Below, one piece after another: positions 7,364-15,074 of a stretch of 64,000 nt of DNA (within the stretch, counting starts at the first letter, position 1; each line of letters starts with the position of its first letter). The notes under the pieces were generated by a model, which saw only the letters and a list, made by a program, of their open reading frames with translations, searched no databases and was not told the origin of the DNA. The position numbers and the translations under genes were made by a program. The DNA is from Gammaproteobacteria bacterium (GTDB taxonomy: Bacteria; Pseudomonadota; Gammaproteobacteria; HK1). Location: contig JAJFJU010000012.1 of assembly GCA_021773645.1 (NCBI GenBank), forward strand, positions 434,001 through 498,000, written 5' to 3'.

Positions 7364-9511
7364 TTAAAATTTGCCGTAATAACCTTCCTTCAACGCATCG
7401 TAAAGATTAGCGGCGGTATGGGTTTCACCGTCATAGGCAATCTCTTCGTTGCCCTTGGCCTCGACCAAGGTGCCATCCTCCAGAGTGAAGCGGTAGGTGG
7501 TATTTTCCAGGTCCTCCTCCTTCACCAGCACCCCCTGAAAAACCTCTGGATTGAAGCGGAAGGTGGTGCAGCCCTTGAGTTTTTTCTCGTAGGCGTAGAG
7601 GTAAATATCCTTGAAATCCTCGTAGGGAAAGTCCGTAGGCACATTGGCGGTTTTGGAAATGGAGGAATCAATCCATCGCTGCGCCGCAGCCTGCACATCC
7701 ACATGGGCCTTGGGGCTAATATTGTCGGCGCTAATAAAATAATCCGGTAACCCGGCATCGGGCATGGCATCGGCATCCACCAGCGCGTGATAGGCCAGCA
7801 GCTCGAAGGAATAGACGTCCACCTTCTCCTTGCTCTTCTTGCCCTCGCGGATGACGTTGCGGGAGTAATGGTGGGCAAAGCTCGGCTCGATGCCGTTGCT
7901 GGCATTGTTGGCCAGTGACAGCGAGATGGTGCCGGTGGGGGCAATGGAGGTGTGATGGGTAAAGCGCGCACCCACCTCAGCCAATTCATCCACCAACGCC
8001 GGTTCGATCTCCGCCAGGCGCTGCATATAGCGACTGTAGCGGGCGAATAGTAGCTTGCCGTCTACTTTATCCCCCGCTTGGTAGCCATCCACGGCCATCT
8101 CTGGCCGTTGGCGCAGCATTTCCGTGGTCACACTAAAGGATTTTTGCAGCAATGGTGCCGGCCCTTTCTCACGAGCCAACTCCGCCGCAGTACGCCAACC
8201 GACTACCGCTAGCTCCCGTGCGACTTGTTCGGTGAACTCCAGTGAGTCGTCCTCGCCGTAGCGCATCTGCAGCATGGTGAGGGTGGAGCCTAGCCCCAGG
8301 AAGCCCATGCCATGCCGGCGTTTCTCGGTGATCTCCTGGCGCTGTTGTTCCAACGGTAAGCCATTGATCTCCACCACGTTATCCAACATGCGGGTAAATG
8401 TGGCTACGGTTTCGCGGAAACCCTCCCAATCAAAATGAGCATCCGCACCAAAAGGCTGGCGCACAAAGCGGGTGAGATTGATGGAGCCCAACAGGCAGGA
8501 GCCATAGGGAGGTAACGGCTGTTCGCCGCAAGGATTGGTCGCACGCACTTCCTCGCAAAACCAGTTGTTGTTCATCTCGTTGATTTCGTCGATGAGGATG
8601 AAGCCGGGTTCGGCGAAATCGTAGGTGGATGACATCACCAGGTCCCACATCTTACGGGCCTTCAGGGTCTGGTAAATCGCGCAGGCTACTTCGCCGGCAT
8701 CATTTACTACGTAATTTTTATGTACCGGCCAGTTGCGCCAGACGATGTCCTCGGTGGTCAGATCCACACTGCCGTCTTCTACCTCTTTGGCGGTGACCGG
8801 GAAGGCCAGTTGCCAATCCTGATCTTGTTTTACCGCCTCCATGAATTCACGGGTGATGAGCAGCGACAGGTTGAACTGGCGCAGACGGCCATCTTCACGC
8901 TTGGCGCGGATGAAGTCCGGAGCATCGGGATGGCCGATGTCGAAGGTGGCCATCTGGGCACCGCGACGGCCACCAGCAGAGGACACCGTGAAGCACATCT
9001 TGTCGTAGATATCCATGAATGACAGCGGGCCGGAGGTGTAGGCACCGGCACCAGAGACATAGGCACCTTTGGGGCGCAGGGTGGAGAATTCGTAGCCGAT
9101 ACCGCAGCCGGCCTTGAGGGTTAGACCCGCCTCATGAACCTTGCCGAGGATATTGTTCATGGAGTCCTGGATGGCTCCAGAGACGGTGCAGTTGATGGTG
9201 GAGGTAGCGGGTTTGTGTTCCAAGGCGCCGGCATTGGAAATAATGCGTCCCGCGGGGATGGCACCGTGGCGCAGGGCGTGCAGGAAGCGCTCGAACCAGT
9301 GCTCTTGTTTCTCCGGCGTGTCCTCTACATCAGCCAATGCGCGGGCTACCCGCTGAAAGGTGTCATCAATGGCTTCATCCACGGCCTCGCCATCTTTGGT
9401 CTTGAGGCGATATTTTTTGTCCCAGATGTCCAGTGATGCGTCCTGCAAGGGGATATCGATGTTTTCGTCTTCGGGTGCGATGTTCAAAACGGGCTGGTGT
9501 ACGGGGTCCAT
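7364..9511 (-). CDS. nrdJa: class II (B12-dependent) ribonucleotide reductase, NrdJa catalytic subunit
   Basis: 715 residues from the ATG at 9511, which has a strong GGGAGG site just upstream; an in-frame codon at 9607 would add 32 residues of unlikely sequence. It reduces ribonucleotides to deoxyribonucleotides using adenosylcobalamin, without oxygen dependence. Visible family marks are the N-terminal active-site Cys in TINCTVSGAIQDS, the glycine-rich stretch LKAGCGIGYEFSTLRP, and NPCGEQPL with the catalytic Cys and Glu. The C-terminal TSCPD/zinc-ribbon part is missing and is supplied by nrdJb downstream. The leader (9512-9755) holds two NrdR-box matches and a DnaA box, so the operon is probably under the NrdR repressor and tied to replication initiation. 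No cobalamin riboswitch was recognised. Confidence 0.92.
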   Translation of the reverse strand: MDPVHQPVLNIAPEDENIDIPLQDASLDIWDKKYRLKTKDGEAVDEAIDDTFQRVARALADVEDTPEKQEHWFERFLHALRHGAIPAGRIISNAGALEHKPATSTINCTVSGAIQDSMNNILGKVHEAGLTLKAGCGIGYEFSTLRPKGAYVSGAGAYTSGPLSFMDIYDKMCFTVSSAGGRRGAQMATFDIGHPDAPDFIRAKREDGRLRQFNLSLLITREFMEAVKQDQDWQLAFPVTAKEVEDGSVDLTTEDIVWRNWPVHKNYVVNDAGEVACAIYQTLKARKMWDLVMSSTYDFAEPGFILIDEINEMNNNWFCEEVRATNPCGEQPLPPYGSCLLGSINLTRFVRQPFGADAHFDWEGFRETVATFTRMLDNVVEINGLPLEQQRQEITEKRRHGMGFLGLGSTLTMLQMRYGEDDSLEFTEQVARELAVVGWRTAAELAREKGPAPLLQKSFSVTTEMLRQRPEMAVDGYQAGDKVDGKLLFARYSRYMQRLAEIEPALVDELAEVGARFTHHTSIAPTGTISLSLANNASNGIEPSFAHHYSRNVIREGKKSKEKVDVYSFELLAYHALVDADAMPDAGLPDYFISADNISPKAHVDVQAAAQRWIDSSISKTANVPTDFPYEDFKDIYLYAYEKKLKGCTTFRFNPEVFQGVLVKEEDLENTTYRFTLEDGTLVEAKGNEEIAYDGETHTAANLYDALKEGYYGKF

Positions 9512-9607
9512 TTTTTCCTCCCTGAGGCTCCGAGGGCACGGCAGCAGTAGTGCCCCTTGGCGACATGTATTGTTAGATGGGATGTGGCTGAAAGCGATTC
9601 GAGCCAA

Positions 9608-9655
9608 ACACTACAGATTGTATGCCAGCCGCACACAAAACGCTATATGTTGTGT
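9608..9655 (-). promoter_or_regulatory. tandem NrdR boxes upstream of nrdJa
   Basis: Box 1 at 9608-9623 (ACACTACAGATTGTAT) matches the NrdR consensus ACACTATATATAGTGT at 12 of 16 positions. Box 2 at 9640-9655 (ACGCTATATGTTGTGT) matches at 13 of 16. They start exactly 32 bp apart, about three helical turns, which is the usual tandem arrangement. Box 1 overlaps a possible minus-strand -10 element TACAAT (9622-9617), consistent with repression. They lie 97-144 bp upstream of the nrdJa start codon. Confidence 0.8.
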
Positions 9656-9681
9656 GCCCTGGGGAAAGACTCATGACAAGC

Positions 9682-9690
9682 TGTGGATAA
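9682..9690 (-). promoter_or_regulatory. DnaA box upstream of nrdJa
   Basis: The plus strand reads TGTGGATAA, i.e. TTATCCACA on the minus strand, a perfect match to the DnaA box TTATNCACA. It sits 27 bp upstream of the distal NrdR box. E. coli nrdAB is also controlled by DnaA and NrdR sites near its promoter, which makes a regulatory role plausible. A 9-mer can occur by chance, so function is inferred. Confidence 0.55.
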
Positions 9691-9754
9691 ACTGTGGGGT
9701 ATTCCAGGCGATGGCAGCGGCGACCTGAATGGCAAAAAAGCTTACAATTCAGTC

Positions 9755-10708
9755 ATGAACAAGCACTCAAAACACTGCAACATCAAAAATTACTTTGCTG
9801 GCCTGGCTCTGGATCGGGCCGCTGGCATGCGTCGGGACCCACAATGGCTACAACGCCGGATGCAGGCTGCAGATAGCCGCTTTGTTCCGGTCTGGCGGGA
9901 GCGTAACTTGCTGCGTACAGACGCATCTGCCGCAGCGCTATTAACCCGGGGAGAGGCGGACCCGTGGCTGGAGGTCGCCGATGCGGTGGTGTTTCTGGGT
10001 GAGGATGGCGACAGCGCTTACTTCGCCCTGATCCTCGATGGCGGCGACGATGCCGTGCCGGCACAGTTGGCAAAGTTTGGTGAATTCCATCAGCTTAAGG
10101 GTGCGGCGGAGGGCCTTGGGGAGGAAGAAAGAGGCCTGCTTGCCTATGCCCGGGCCATGGCCCATTGGCATGGTCGCCAGCGTTTTTGTTGTGACTGTGG
10201 CGCGCCCACTCACTGTAGTTCCGATGGCCATGTACGCATCTGTAGTTCCAGCGATTGTGGTCGAGAACATTTTCCGCGTACCGATGCGGCGGTCATCGTG
10301 GTGGTGGAGCATGAAGATAGTTGTTTGTTGGTACGTCAGCCGCGCTGGCGTGAGGGGCTTTATTCCGCCCTTGCCGGTTTTGTGGAAGCCGGGGAGAGCG
10401 TCGAGGATGCGGTGGTACGCGAGGTCTTTGAAGAGGCGGGGGTGCGGGTTATCGGCCAGCGTTATCACTCCTCCCAACCTTGGCCTTTTCCGTCTTCCCT
10501 GATGCTTGGGTTTGAAGCCATAGCGGCTAAGCAAGAGGTGAACCCGGGGGACGATGAACTGGAGGATGCGCGTTGGTTCACCCGCGAGGAATATGCCGCG
10601 GCACTGACCAGTGGTGAGGTGAAAATGCCCTCGCGTCCATCTATCGCCCGGCGTTTAATAACCGATTGGTATAGCCGTGACGGGGCGGTATTGCCCGAGG
10701 TGGATTGA
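9755..10708 (+). CDS. nudC: NADH pyrophosphatase NudC (RNA NAD-decapping Nudix hydrolase)
   Basis: 317 residues from the ATG at 9755. The zinc ribbon is formed by CCDCG and the later ICSSSDCGREHFPR (about residues 144-170). The Nudix box GFVEAGESVEDAVVREVFEE (GX5EX7REUXEE pattern) follows, then the NudC signature SQPWPFPSSLM. These three together are diagnostic. The enzyme hydrolyses NAD(H) to NMN(H) and AMP and removes NAD caps from RNA. A slightly earlier in-frame start at 9683 is possible but would include nothing conserved. Divergent from nrdJa. No clear ribosome binding site precedes the chosen ATG. Confidence 0.92.
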   Translation: MNKHSKHCNIKNYFAGLALDRAAGMRRDPQWLQRRMQAADSRFVPVWRERNLLRTDASAAALLTRGEADPWLEVADAVVFLGEDGDSAYFALILDGGDDAVPAQLAKFGEFHQLKGAAEGLGEEERGLLAYARAMAHWHGRQRFCCDCGAPTHCSSDGHVRICSSSDCGREHFPRTDAAVIVVVEHEDSCLLVRQPRWREGLYSALAGFVEAGESVEDAVVREVFEEAGVRVIGQRYHSSQPWPFPSSLMLGFEAIAAKQEVNPGDDELEDARWFTREEYAAALTSGEVKMPSRPSIARRLITDWYSRDGAVLPEVD

Positions 10709-10764
10709 AAAACGCTTTTGATGGCTGGGTGGAATCCGCCGGTGTGTCATCCGGCTATTGGCTT

Positions 10765-10836
10765 CGTAGGGCGCACCATGTGCGCCGTTGGGCGGTGGTT
10801 ACGATAAAGGTGTTGGCGGGCACGGCCCGCCCTACA
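10765..10836. repeat. REP-type palindromic repeat pair
   Basis: Two inward-facing units: GTAGGGCGCACCATGTGCGCC (10766-10786) and GGCGGGCACGGCCCGCCCTAC at the other end. The same family occurs at 18164, 31297, 31436 and 62850. The distal unit contributes the TAG stop codon of the thioredoxin-fold gene on the minus strand (10834-10832). Confidence 0.8.
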
Positions 10837-11371
10837 TTTCCCGGTTCTCTACCATTTCAAAGTGCTTGCGGAAATAGTTGGCGGTGGCCTGTGGGTCCAC
10901 ATGGAAGTCGTTGTATAACACTTTCCGGTTGGGGTCGATGATGACTACCCAGGGGGTACCGCCGGTGCGGTAGTGCTGCATGATGGCTGAGTGGGGGTGG
11001 CCATTTGGATCTCCGGCATCGTGTCCCATGGGAATGGTGAGTCCGTATTGCTGTTGAAGCTCGGCTACTTTGCCCGGAGTGTTTTCCTCAAAACCTTCAA
11101 ACACCGTTTGCACTGCGGCAAAGCGGATATCTGGATGGTCGCCGAATTCAGCCAATAGCTGTTGCAGTGCGGGAAAGCCATAGCGATGGCAGCCATCACA
11201 CCACGCTTGGAAGAAATACAGATAAATGAAGCGGCGTCGCTGCTCGGCAATGCTGAAACTGCCAGGCTCGCCGTTGGCGTCGATCCATTGGGCTTGAATC
11301 TCCGGAGCCCGTCGGCCAACGATGCCGGGGGTATGGATGTTTTCAAGGGTCTCGGGTGTGTCTGCGGTCAT
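10832..11371 (-). CDS. thioredoxin-fold protein of the TlpA/redoxin type
   Basis: 179 residues without a signal peptide. Thioredoxin-like core: FIYLYFFQAWCDGCHRYGFPALQ with the CxxC active site CDGC near residues 58-61, and the cis-Pro loop TGGTPWVVIIDP near 137-148. The N-terminal segment (GRRAPEIQAQWIDANGE) is like that of redoxins. Such proteins reduce or oxidise disulfides; the lack of an export signal suggests cytoplasmic action, or the start is misplaced. It is transcribed after the cytochrome P460 gene with a gap of 79 bp and may be co-transcribed. The stop codon is provided by a REP element. Confidence 0.8.
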   Translation of the reverse strand: MTADTPETLENIHTPGIVGRRAPEIQAQWIDANGEPGSFSIAEQRRRFIYLYFFQAWCDGCHRYGFPALQQLLAEFGDHPDIRFAAVQTVFEGFEENTPGKVAELQQQYGLTIPMGHDAGDPNGHPHSAIMQHYRTGGTPWVVIIDPNRKVLYNDFHVDPQATANYFRKHFEMVENREM

Positions 11372-11450
11372 TTACAAACATCTCCCTGAGCGGAGCTAAA
11401 TCCCATTCCCGGAAGACAGCTAGTGTGCCTCCGGGAATGGACAGTTTTAA

Positions 11451-12014
11451 CTAGTTCGCGTAACGGTCGTTATTAAAGACCATATCGCCGCCCGGTGCTG
11501 CGGTGTGGCAGGCGATGCAGCCCTTGGGCATACCCTTGGCCACACGGCCAGCGAGTGACATGCCTTTGGGGTTCTTGTGGAGGCCGCCATTGGCTTTGTA
11601 TTTGGCCCAGAACCAGTTCTTGTTGTCCGCATCATAGCCACTTTCGCGCTGATACATGACGGTGACTGCCTTCAGGTATTTGCCCGGATTATTGGCTACA
11701 TTGGCAATGCTGACATTCGGACCGCCGTAATTGCGTTTGACGATAGCCGTGCCGCTATGGCCATTGACGGTGACTGTGCCCTCGATGGTGTCCAGCACCG
11801 CACCGTGGGGATGCTGGCCCTTGTAGGGTTTGGACATGATGGCGTTGGGCCCCACCATGTGTGCATCGGCCAGTGCCGACCAGAGTTTCTGGGAATAGCC
11901 GACGCTCCCCTTGTCGCCAAAGGGCATCTTCATTTGGGCCTGAGCGCCTAGTGGAATGAGTGCGCTGAGCAACGCGATAGATAGCAGTCTGCCTAGAGTT
12001 GTGGTTAGTTTCAT
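11451..12014 (-). CDS. cytochrome P460-family periplasmic heme protein
   Basis: 187 residues from the ATG at 12014, preceded at 9 nt by GAGGGAG; in-frame ATGs at 12023 and 12035 are less well placed. Signal peptide covers about residues 1-26 (LLSIALLSALIPLGAQA). The mature protein has the P460 fold signature near the C-terminus: YDADNKNWFWAKYKANGG, then the heme-binding CIACH (c-type CxxCH) followed by TAAPGGDMVFNND. Family members oxidise hydroxylamine or act as cytochromes c'-beta that bind NO; which of these applies cannot be read here. The Lys cross-link residue of true P460 was not verified. Confidence 0.82.
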   Translation of the reverse strand: MKLTTTLGRLLSIALLSALIPLGAQAQMKMPFGDKGSVGYSQKLWSALADAHMVGPNAIMSKPYKGQHPHGAVLDTIEGTVTVNGHSGTAIVKRNYGGPNVSIANVANNPGKYLKAVTVMYQRESGYDADNKNWFWAKYKANGGLHKNPKGMSLAGRVAKGMPKGCIACHTAAPGGDMVFNNDRYAN

Positions 12015-12366
12015 TGGTTTCATCTCCCTCGTCATATCAATAAGTTTTGTACAGGGACGTACTTATGTCGTGAAGCACAAGGATGTGCAAGAACGACGCC
12101 CAGAGGTGAAAGACAGCGTCGCAACCAACCGATACTATCCTTCCCATGGGCTGCATAGACCGGTGGGGTCAGAAAAAATTCCCCGCCACTTCATTTTTTG
12201 GCGGACGGTGCTTGATTTCGGGTGAAGATAAACGTCGTTATGCCGATAAAGAAGGTGTCACGGGGCGCTGCTTTTGTCTTGAAGTTGGAGTGAACGATGA
12301 CGGGCTACGACATAGAAGATTCCAGCGGTCGTGTACGCTACGGGACCGTGTTGGCGTGGATGGCAG
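12015..12366. other. intergenic region with degenerate repeat and leader ORF
   Basis: The region upstream of both the P460 gene and the first diguanylate cyclase. It holds a repeat fragment at 12062-12099 (about 32 of 38 bases match 45000-45037, family D), a hairpin CCGCCA/TGGCGG around 12183-12205, and the small ORF at 12297. No other coding signal was seen. Confidence 0.6.
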
Positions 12367-12374
12367 ATGAATAA
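12297..12374 (+). CDS. possible 25-residue leader peptide overlapping the diguanylate cyclase start
   Basis: ATG at 12297 with a GGAG site 7 nt upstream reads 25 codons (begins MTGYDIEDSSGRV, ends AWMADE) and stops at TAA 12372-12374. The cyclase ATG (12367) overlaps this stop as ATGAATAA. The second cyclase gene overlaps its upstream neighbour in the same 8 nt way. It may be a coupling leader or the remnant of an upstream gene. No homology is recognised; it could be fortuitous. Confidence 0.35.
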   Translation: MTGYDIEDSSGRVRYGTVLAWMADE

Positions 12375-15057
12375 TACGGATTCCCGCAGAAAGCACCTCG
12401 GCGCGCTGGCATCGGCCGCCGTTATTCTTATTGCCATCATCATCCTGGGTGGCTGGCTCACGGATCACGCGCGCTTGATGGCGGTGTTGCCGAGTATTCA
12501 CCGCATGACCTTTAACACGGGCCTGTGTTTTCTGCTGACGGGCGCGGCCTGTTTGCTGTCATTCATCAATTGGCGCTTTGGGCACCGCATCCAGATGGTT
12601 CTGGGTGCCTTGGTGGCAGTCTTTGCGGGAGTGGTGTTGCTGCAGGACCTCGTCGCTATTGAGTTGGGTGTTGATGAGTTATTCCTCGATCAGACTCGTG
12701 TTTATTCCGACTCTCTCCATCCCGGGCGCATGAGCCCCTTCACGGCTTTCTCCTTTTTATTGCTTGGTGGGGCGATGGTGATAAGCACAGCGACTAGTCG
12801 TCGTTCCATGCTCCCCAATATCGCCCGCTTGTTGGTGCTTAGCATCGCGCTGCTTAATCTTGTGGTGCAGATATTGTTTCCCCTAACCCCGGGGCCACTC
12901 ATCCATTTATTATCGATGTCACCCTTCACCATTTTGGCCTTTTTATTGCTAGTGAGCGCCTTGTGGCTGCGTTGTCCGACTGATATGAAGCATGGGATCT
13001 TGGCTCCCGGTGTTGCTCTGATGCTGCGTCTGAAAGTCAGTTGGAAGTTTCGCTTGTTGCTGTTCATCGTGTTGTTGCCATTTGCGTATTCCCTCTCATT
13101 TATGAGTACTGAGATTGGCAATAACGTTGTCCAGGTTCGGAAGCAACAGCTGGCCCTGGGATATGTGCAGGCCATTTCCAGTGTGTTGGAATTGGTCCCA
13201 CAACACCGGGGATTAATGAATAGTTATTTGTACGGGGATCTCGCCCTCCATCCGCAGATTGAACGCCTGCGTGGGGGGATTGAGGGAGAGATAGTGGCCC
13301 TGGACGAATATCAGAGCAGGGGGAATATCCCTGTGGAATTCAAGGAAAAATGGTCACTATTGTGGGCCCGGTGGCGAGATTTGGAATCCATGACCTTAGG
13401 GCCATCTGTCGAGACAAGCTGGGTTCAGCATACTGAGCTGATCGCAGAGATACTCGACTTGAATGAGGAAATATATCTGCGTTTTGATTTGGTGCTGGAA
13501 GAGGACTCCGGTGTAAGAAGTCTGGGCAGCGTTCTATTCGAGTATTTGCCTGTTTTAATTGAGGGCCTTGGGCAGTTGCGCGGCCAGGGTGCCGCTTTTC
13601 TTGTTGATGGTGAGTTCAGTCCGGCAGAGAAAACAAAGCTGATTGAACTGGGTGAACGTGTCAGGGTGCAAATTAAGAAGGCACGCTGGCATTTTGCTAT
13701 GGCCTATGGAGCCGAGCCACAGTTGCAGGAACGTTTTAAGCATCTCGTAACGGGTGCCTTTAGCTCGGCGAGTGCTTATGGAAGCCTGCTTGCAAGGCAG
13801 GCATCGGCTAACCGTGCTCCGGAAATTCGTTCCAGTGAATTTTTTGAACAGGGAACCAATATTATCAGTGAGAACTATCGTCTACTGCGGGCGCTTACAG
13901 ATTTTATGCTTGTGCACGAGGAGAACGATCTGACAGCACAGTATCTAGTTGCCTATCGGGTGACAGCGCTTGTCCTGGTGGCAATGATGTTGATACTTTA
14001 TTTATGGTTCGCATTCAGTCGAACTTTGCACCGCAGTGTGAGCGATATGGCCTTGGTAGCTGAACGGTTGTTGCATGATGAATCCACCCGTGGCATCCAG
14101 GTCTCGGGCCATGATGAACTAGCGCAGATAACCCACAGCTTCAACGAGGTAGCGGCAAGATTGCGGAATCGTAACAAACGTCTGCATACGGTGATGGATC
14201 ATGTGCATGACGGTATCGTAACCATCGATAGTGAAGGCTGTATCGATTCCGTCAACACGGCTATGGGCAAGATGTTTGGTTATGAGCCTGAGGCGCTGGT
14301 GGGCAAGAACATCACCATGCTGATACCGGAGTCATTGCGTGCAGCGCATGAGGAAGGGTTGCGCGGCTATGTTGCCCACTCGGCAGCATCTAGCGCCGTG
14401 GTGGGGAAAGAGGCGGCGCTTGAAGGCCGCCGGCGCGATGGCAGCCATTTCCCGCTGGAACTGCGGGTCGATAAGTTGAGATTGGGTGGCAAGCGCTATT
14501 TTCTCGGGGCCTTGCGGGATATCACCAGGCGAACACAGGCCGAGGCCGCGCTCATGGCTATGGCCACTACCGACTCGCTCACCGGGGTGCGCAACCGGCG
14601 AGATTTCTTTCTTCACGGCGAACGGGCGGTCAGTCAGGCCTGTCGTTATCTGCAGCCGCTGGCCATCATCATGATCGATATCGATCATTTCAAGCGCGTC
14701 AATGATAGCCATGGCCACCCGGTGGGCGATCAGGTGCTCAAGGCGGTCAGTGCCTGCTGCACTGAGGCGCTGCGTGAAAACGATATCTTCGCCCGTATCG
14801 GTGGTGAGGAGTTCGCCGTGGTAATGCCCCAGACTACCATCGCGGCGGCCGAAATCAGCGCCGAACGTCTGCGCGCGGCAGTGGAGGCACTGTCTGTACC
14901 CATAGAAGATGGCCAGCTACAGGTCACCATCAGCCTCGGGCTCGCTACTCTGGAAAGTGATGATATCGATCTGGATGAGCTGCTAAAACGCGCTGATAAC
15001 GCGCTTTATCGCGCCAAGGAAAATGGCCGCAACCGCTTCGAGCTGTGGAGCGCCTAG
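12367..15057 (+). CDS. membrane diguanylate cyclase with NIT-like sensor, HAMP, PAS and GGDEF domains
   Basis: 896 residues. The N-terminal ~200 residues hold about six hydrophobic segments with two related motifs, MTFNTGLCFLLTG and GRMSPFTAFSFLLLG, a membrane domain also seen in other bacterial sensor proteins. After another TM, a sensor region at about 255-540 begins with SSVLELVPQHRGLMNSYL, resembling nitrate/nitrite-sensing (NIT) helices. Then TM VTALVLVAMMLILYLWFAF, HAMP, a PAS domain (HDGIVTIDSEG...NTAMGKMFGYEPEALVGK), and a GGDEF domain with GGEEF. The inhibitory site RxxD (REND) lies five residues before GGEEF. It should make c-di-GMP with product inhibition. Its paralogue is at 20907. 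The ligand is unknown; NIT is a fold resemblance only. Confidence 0.88.
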   Translation: MNNTDSRRKHLGALASAAVILIAIIILGGWLTDHARLMAVLPSIHRMTFNTGLCFLLTGAACLLSFINWRFGHRIQMVLGALVAVFAGVVLLQDLVAIELGVDELFLDQTRVYSDSLHPGRMSPFTAFSFLLLGGAMVISTATSRRSMLPNIARLLVLSIALLNLVVQILFPLTPGPLIHLLSMSPFTILAFLLLVSALWLRCPTDMKHGILAPGVALMLRLKVSWKFRLLLFIVLLPFAYSLSFMSTEIGNNVVQVRKQQLALGYVQAISSVLELVPQHRGLMNSYLYGDLALHPQIERLRGGIEGEIVALDEYQSRGNIPVEFKEKWSLLWARWRDLESMTLGPSVETSWVQHTELIAEILDLNEEIYLRFDLVLEEDSGVRSLGSVLFEYLPVLIEGLGQLRGQGAAFLVDGEFSPAEKTKLIELGERVRVQIKKARWHFAMAYGAEPQLQERFKHLVTGAFSSASAYGSLLARQASANRAPEIRSSEFFEQGTNIISENYRLLRALTDFMLVHEENDLTAQYLVAYRVTALVLVAMMLILYLWFAFSRTLHRSVSDMALVAERLLHDESTRGIQVSGHDELAQITHSFNEVAARLRNRNKRLHTVMDHVHDGIVTIDSEGCIDSVNTAMGKMFGYEPEALVGKNITMLIPESLRAAHEEGLRGYVAHSAASSAVVGKEAALEGRRRDGSHFPLELRVDKLRLGGKRYFLGALRDITRRTQAEAALMAMATTDSLTGVRNRRDFFLHGERAVSQACRYLQPLAIIMIDIDHFKRVNDSHGHPVGDQVLKAVSACCTEALRENDIFARIGGEEFAVVMPQTTIAAAEISAERLRAAVEALSVPIEDGQLQVTISLGLATLESDDIDLDELLKRADNALYRAKENGRNRFELWSA

Positions 15058-15074
15058 TTCGTATAGCCAGCAGT

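Noticed and set aside
9512-9754. Cobalamin riboswitch before nrdJa
   Set aside because: No B12-box-like sequence (GCCACTG) or long structured leader was recognised; NrdR and DnaA sites explain the region better.
12146-12370. 74-residue ORF upstream of the first cyclase
   Set aside because: No recognisable domain, no ribosome binding site, and it overlaps the better supported leader ORF in a different frame.
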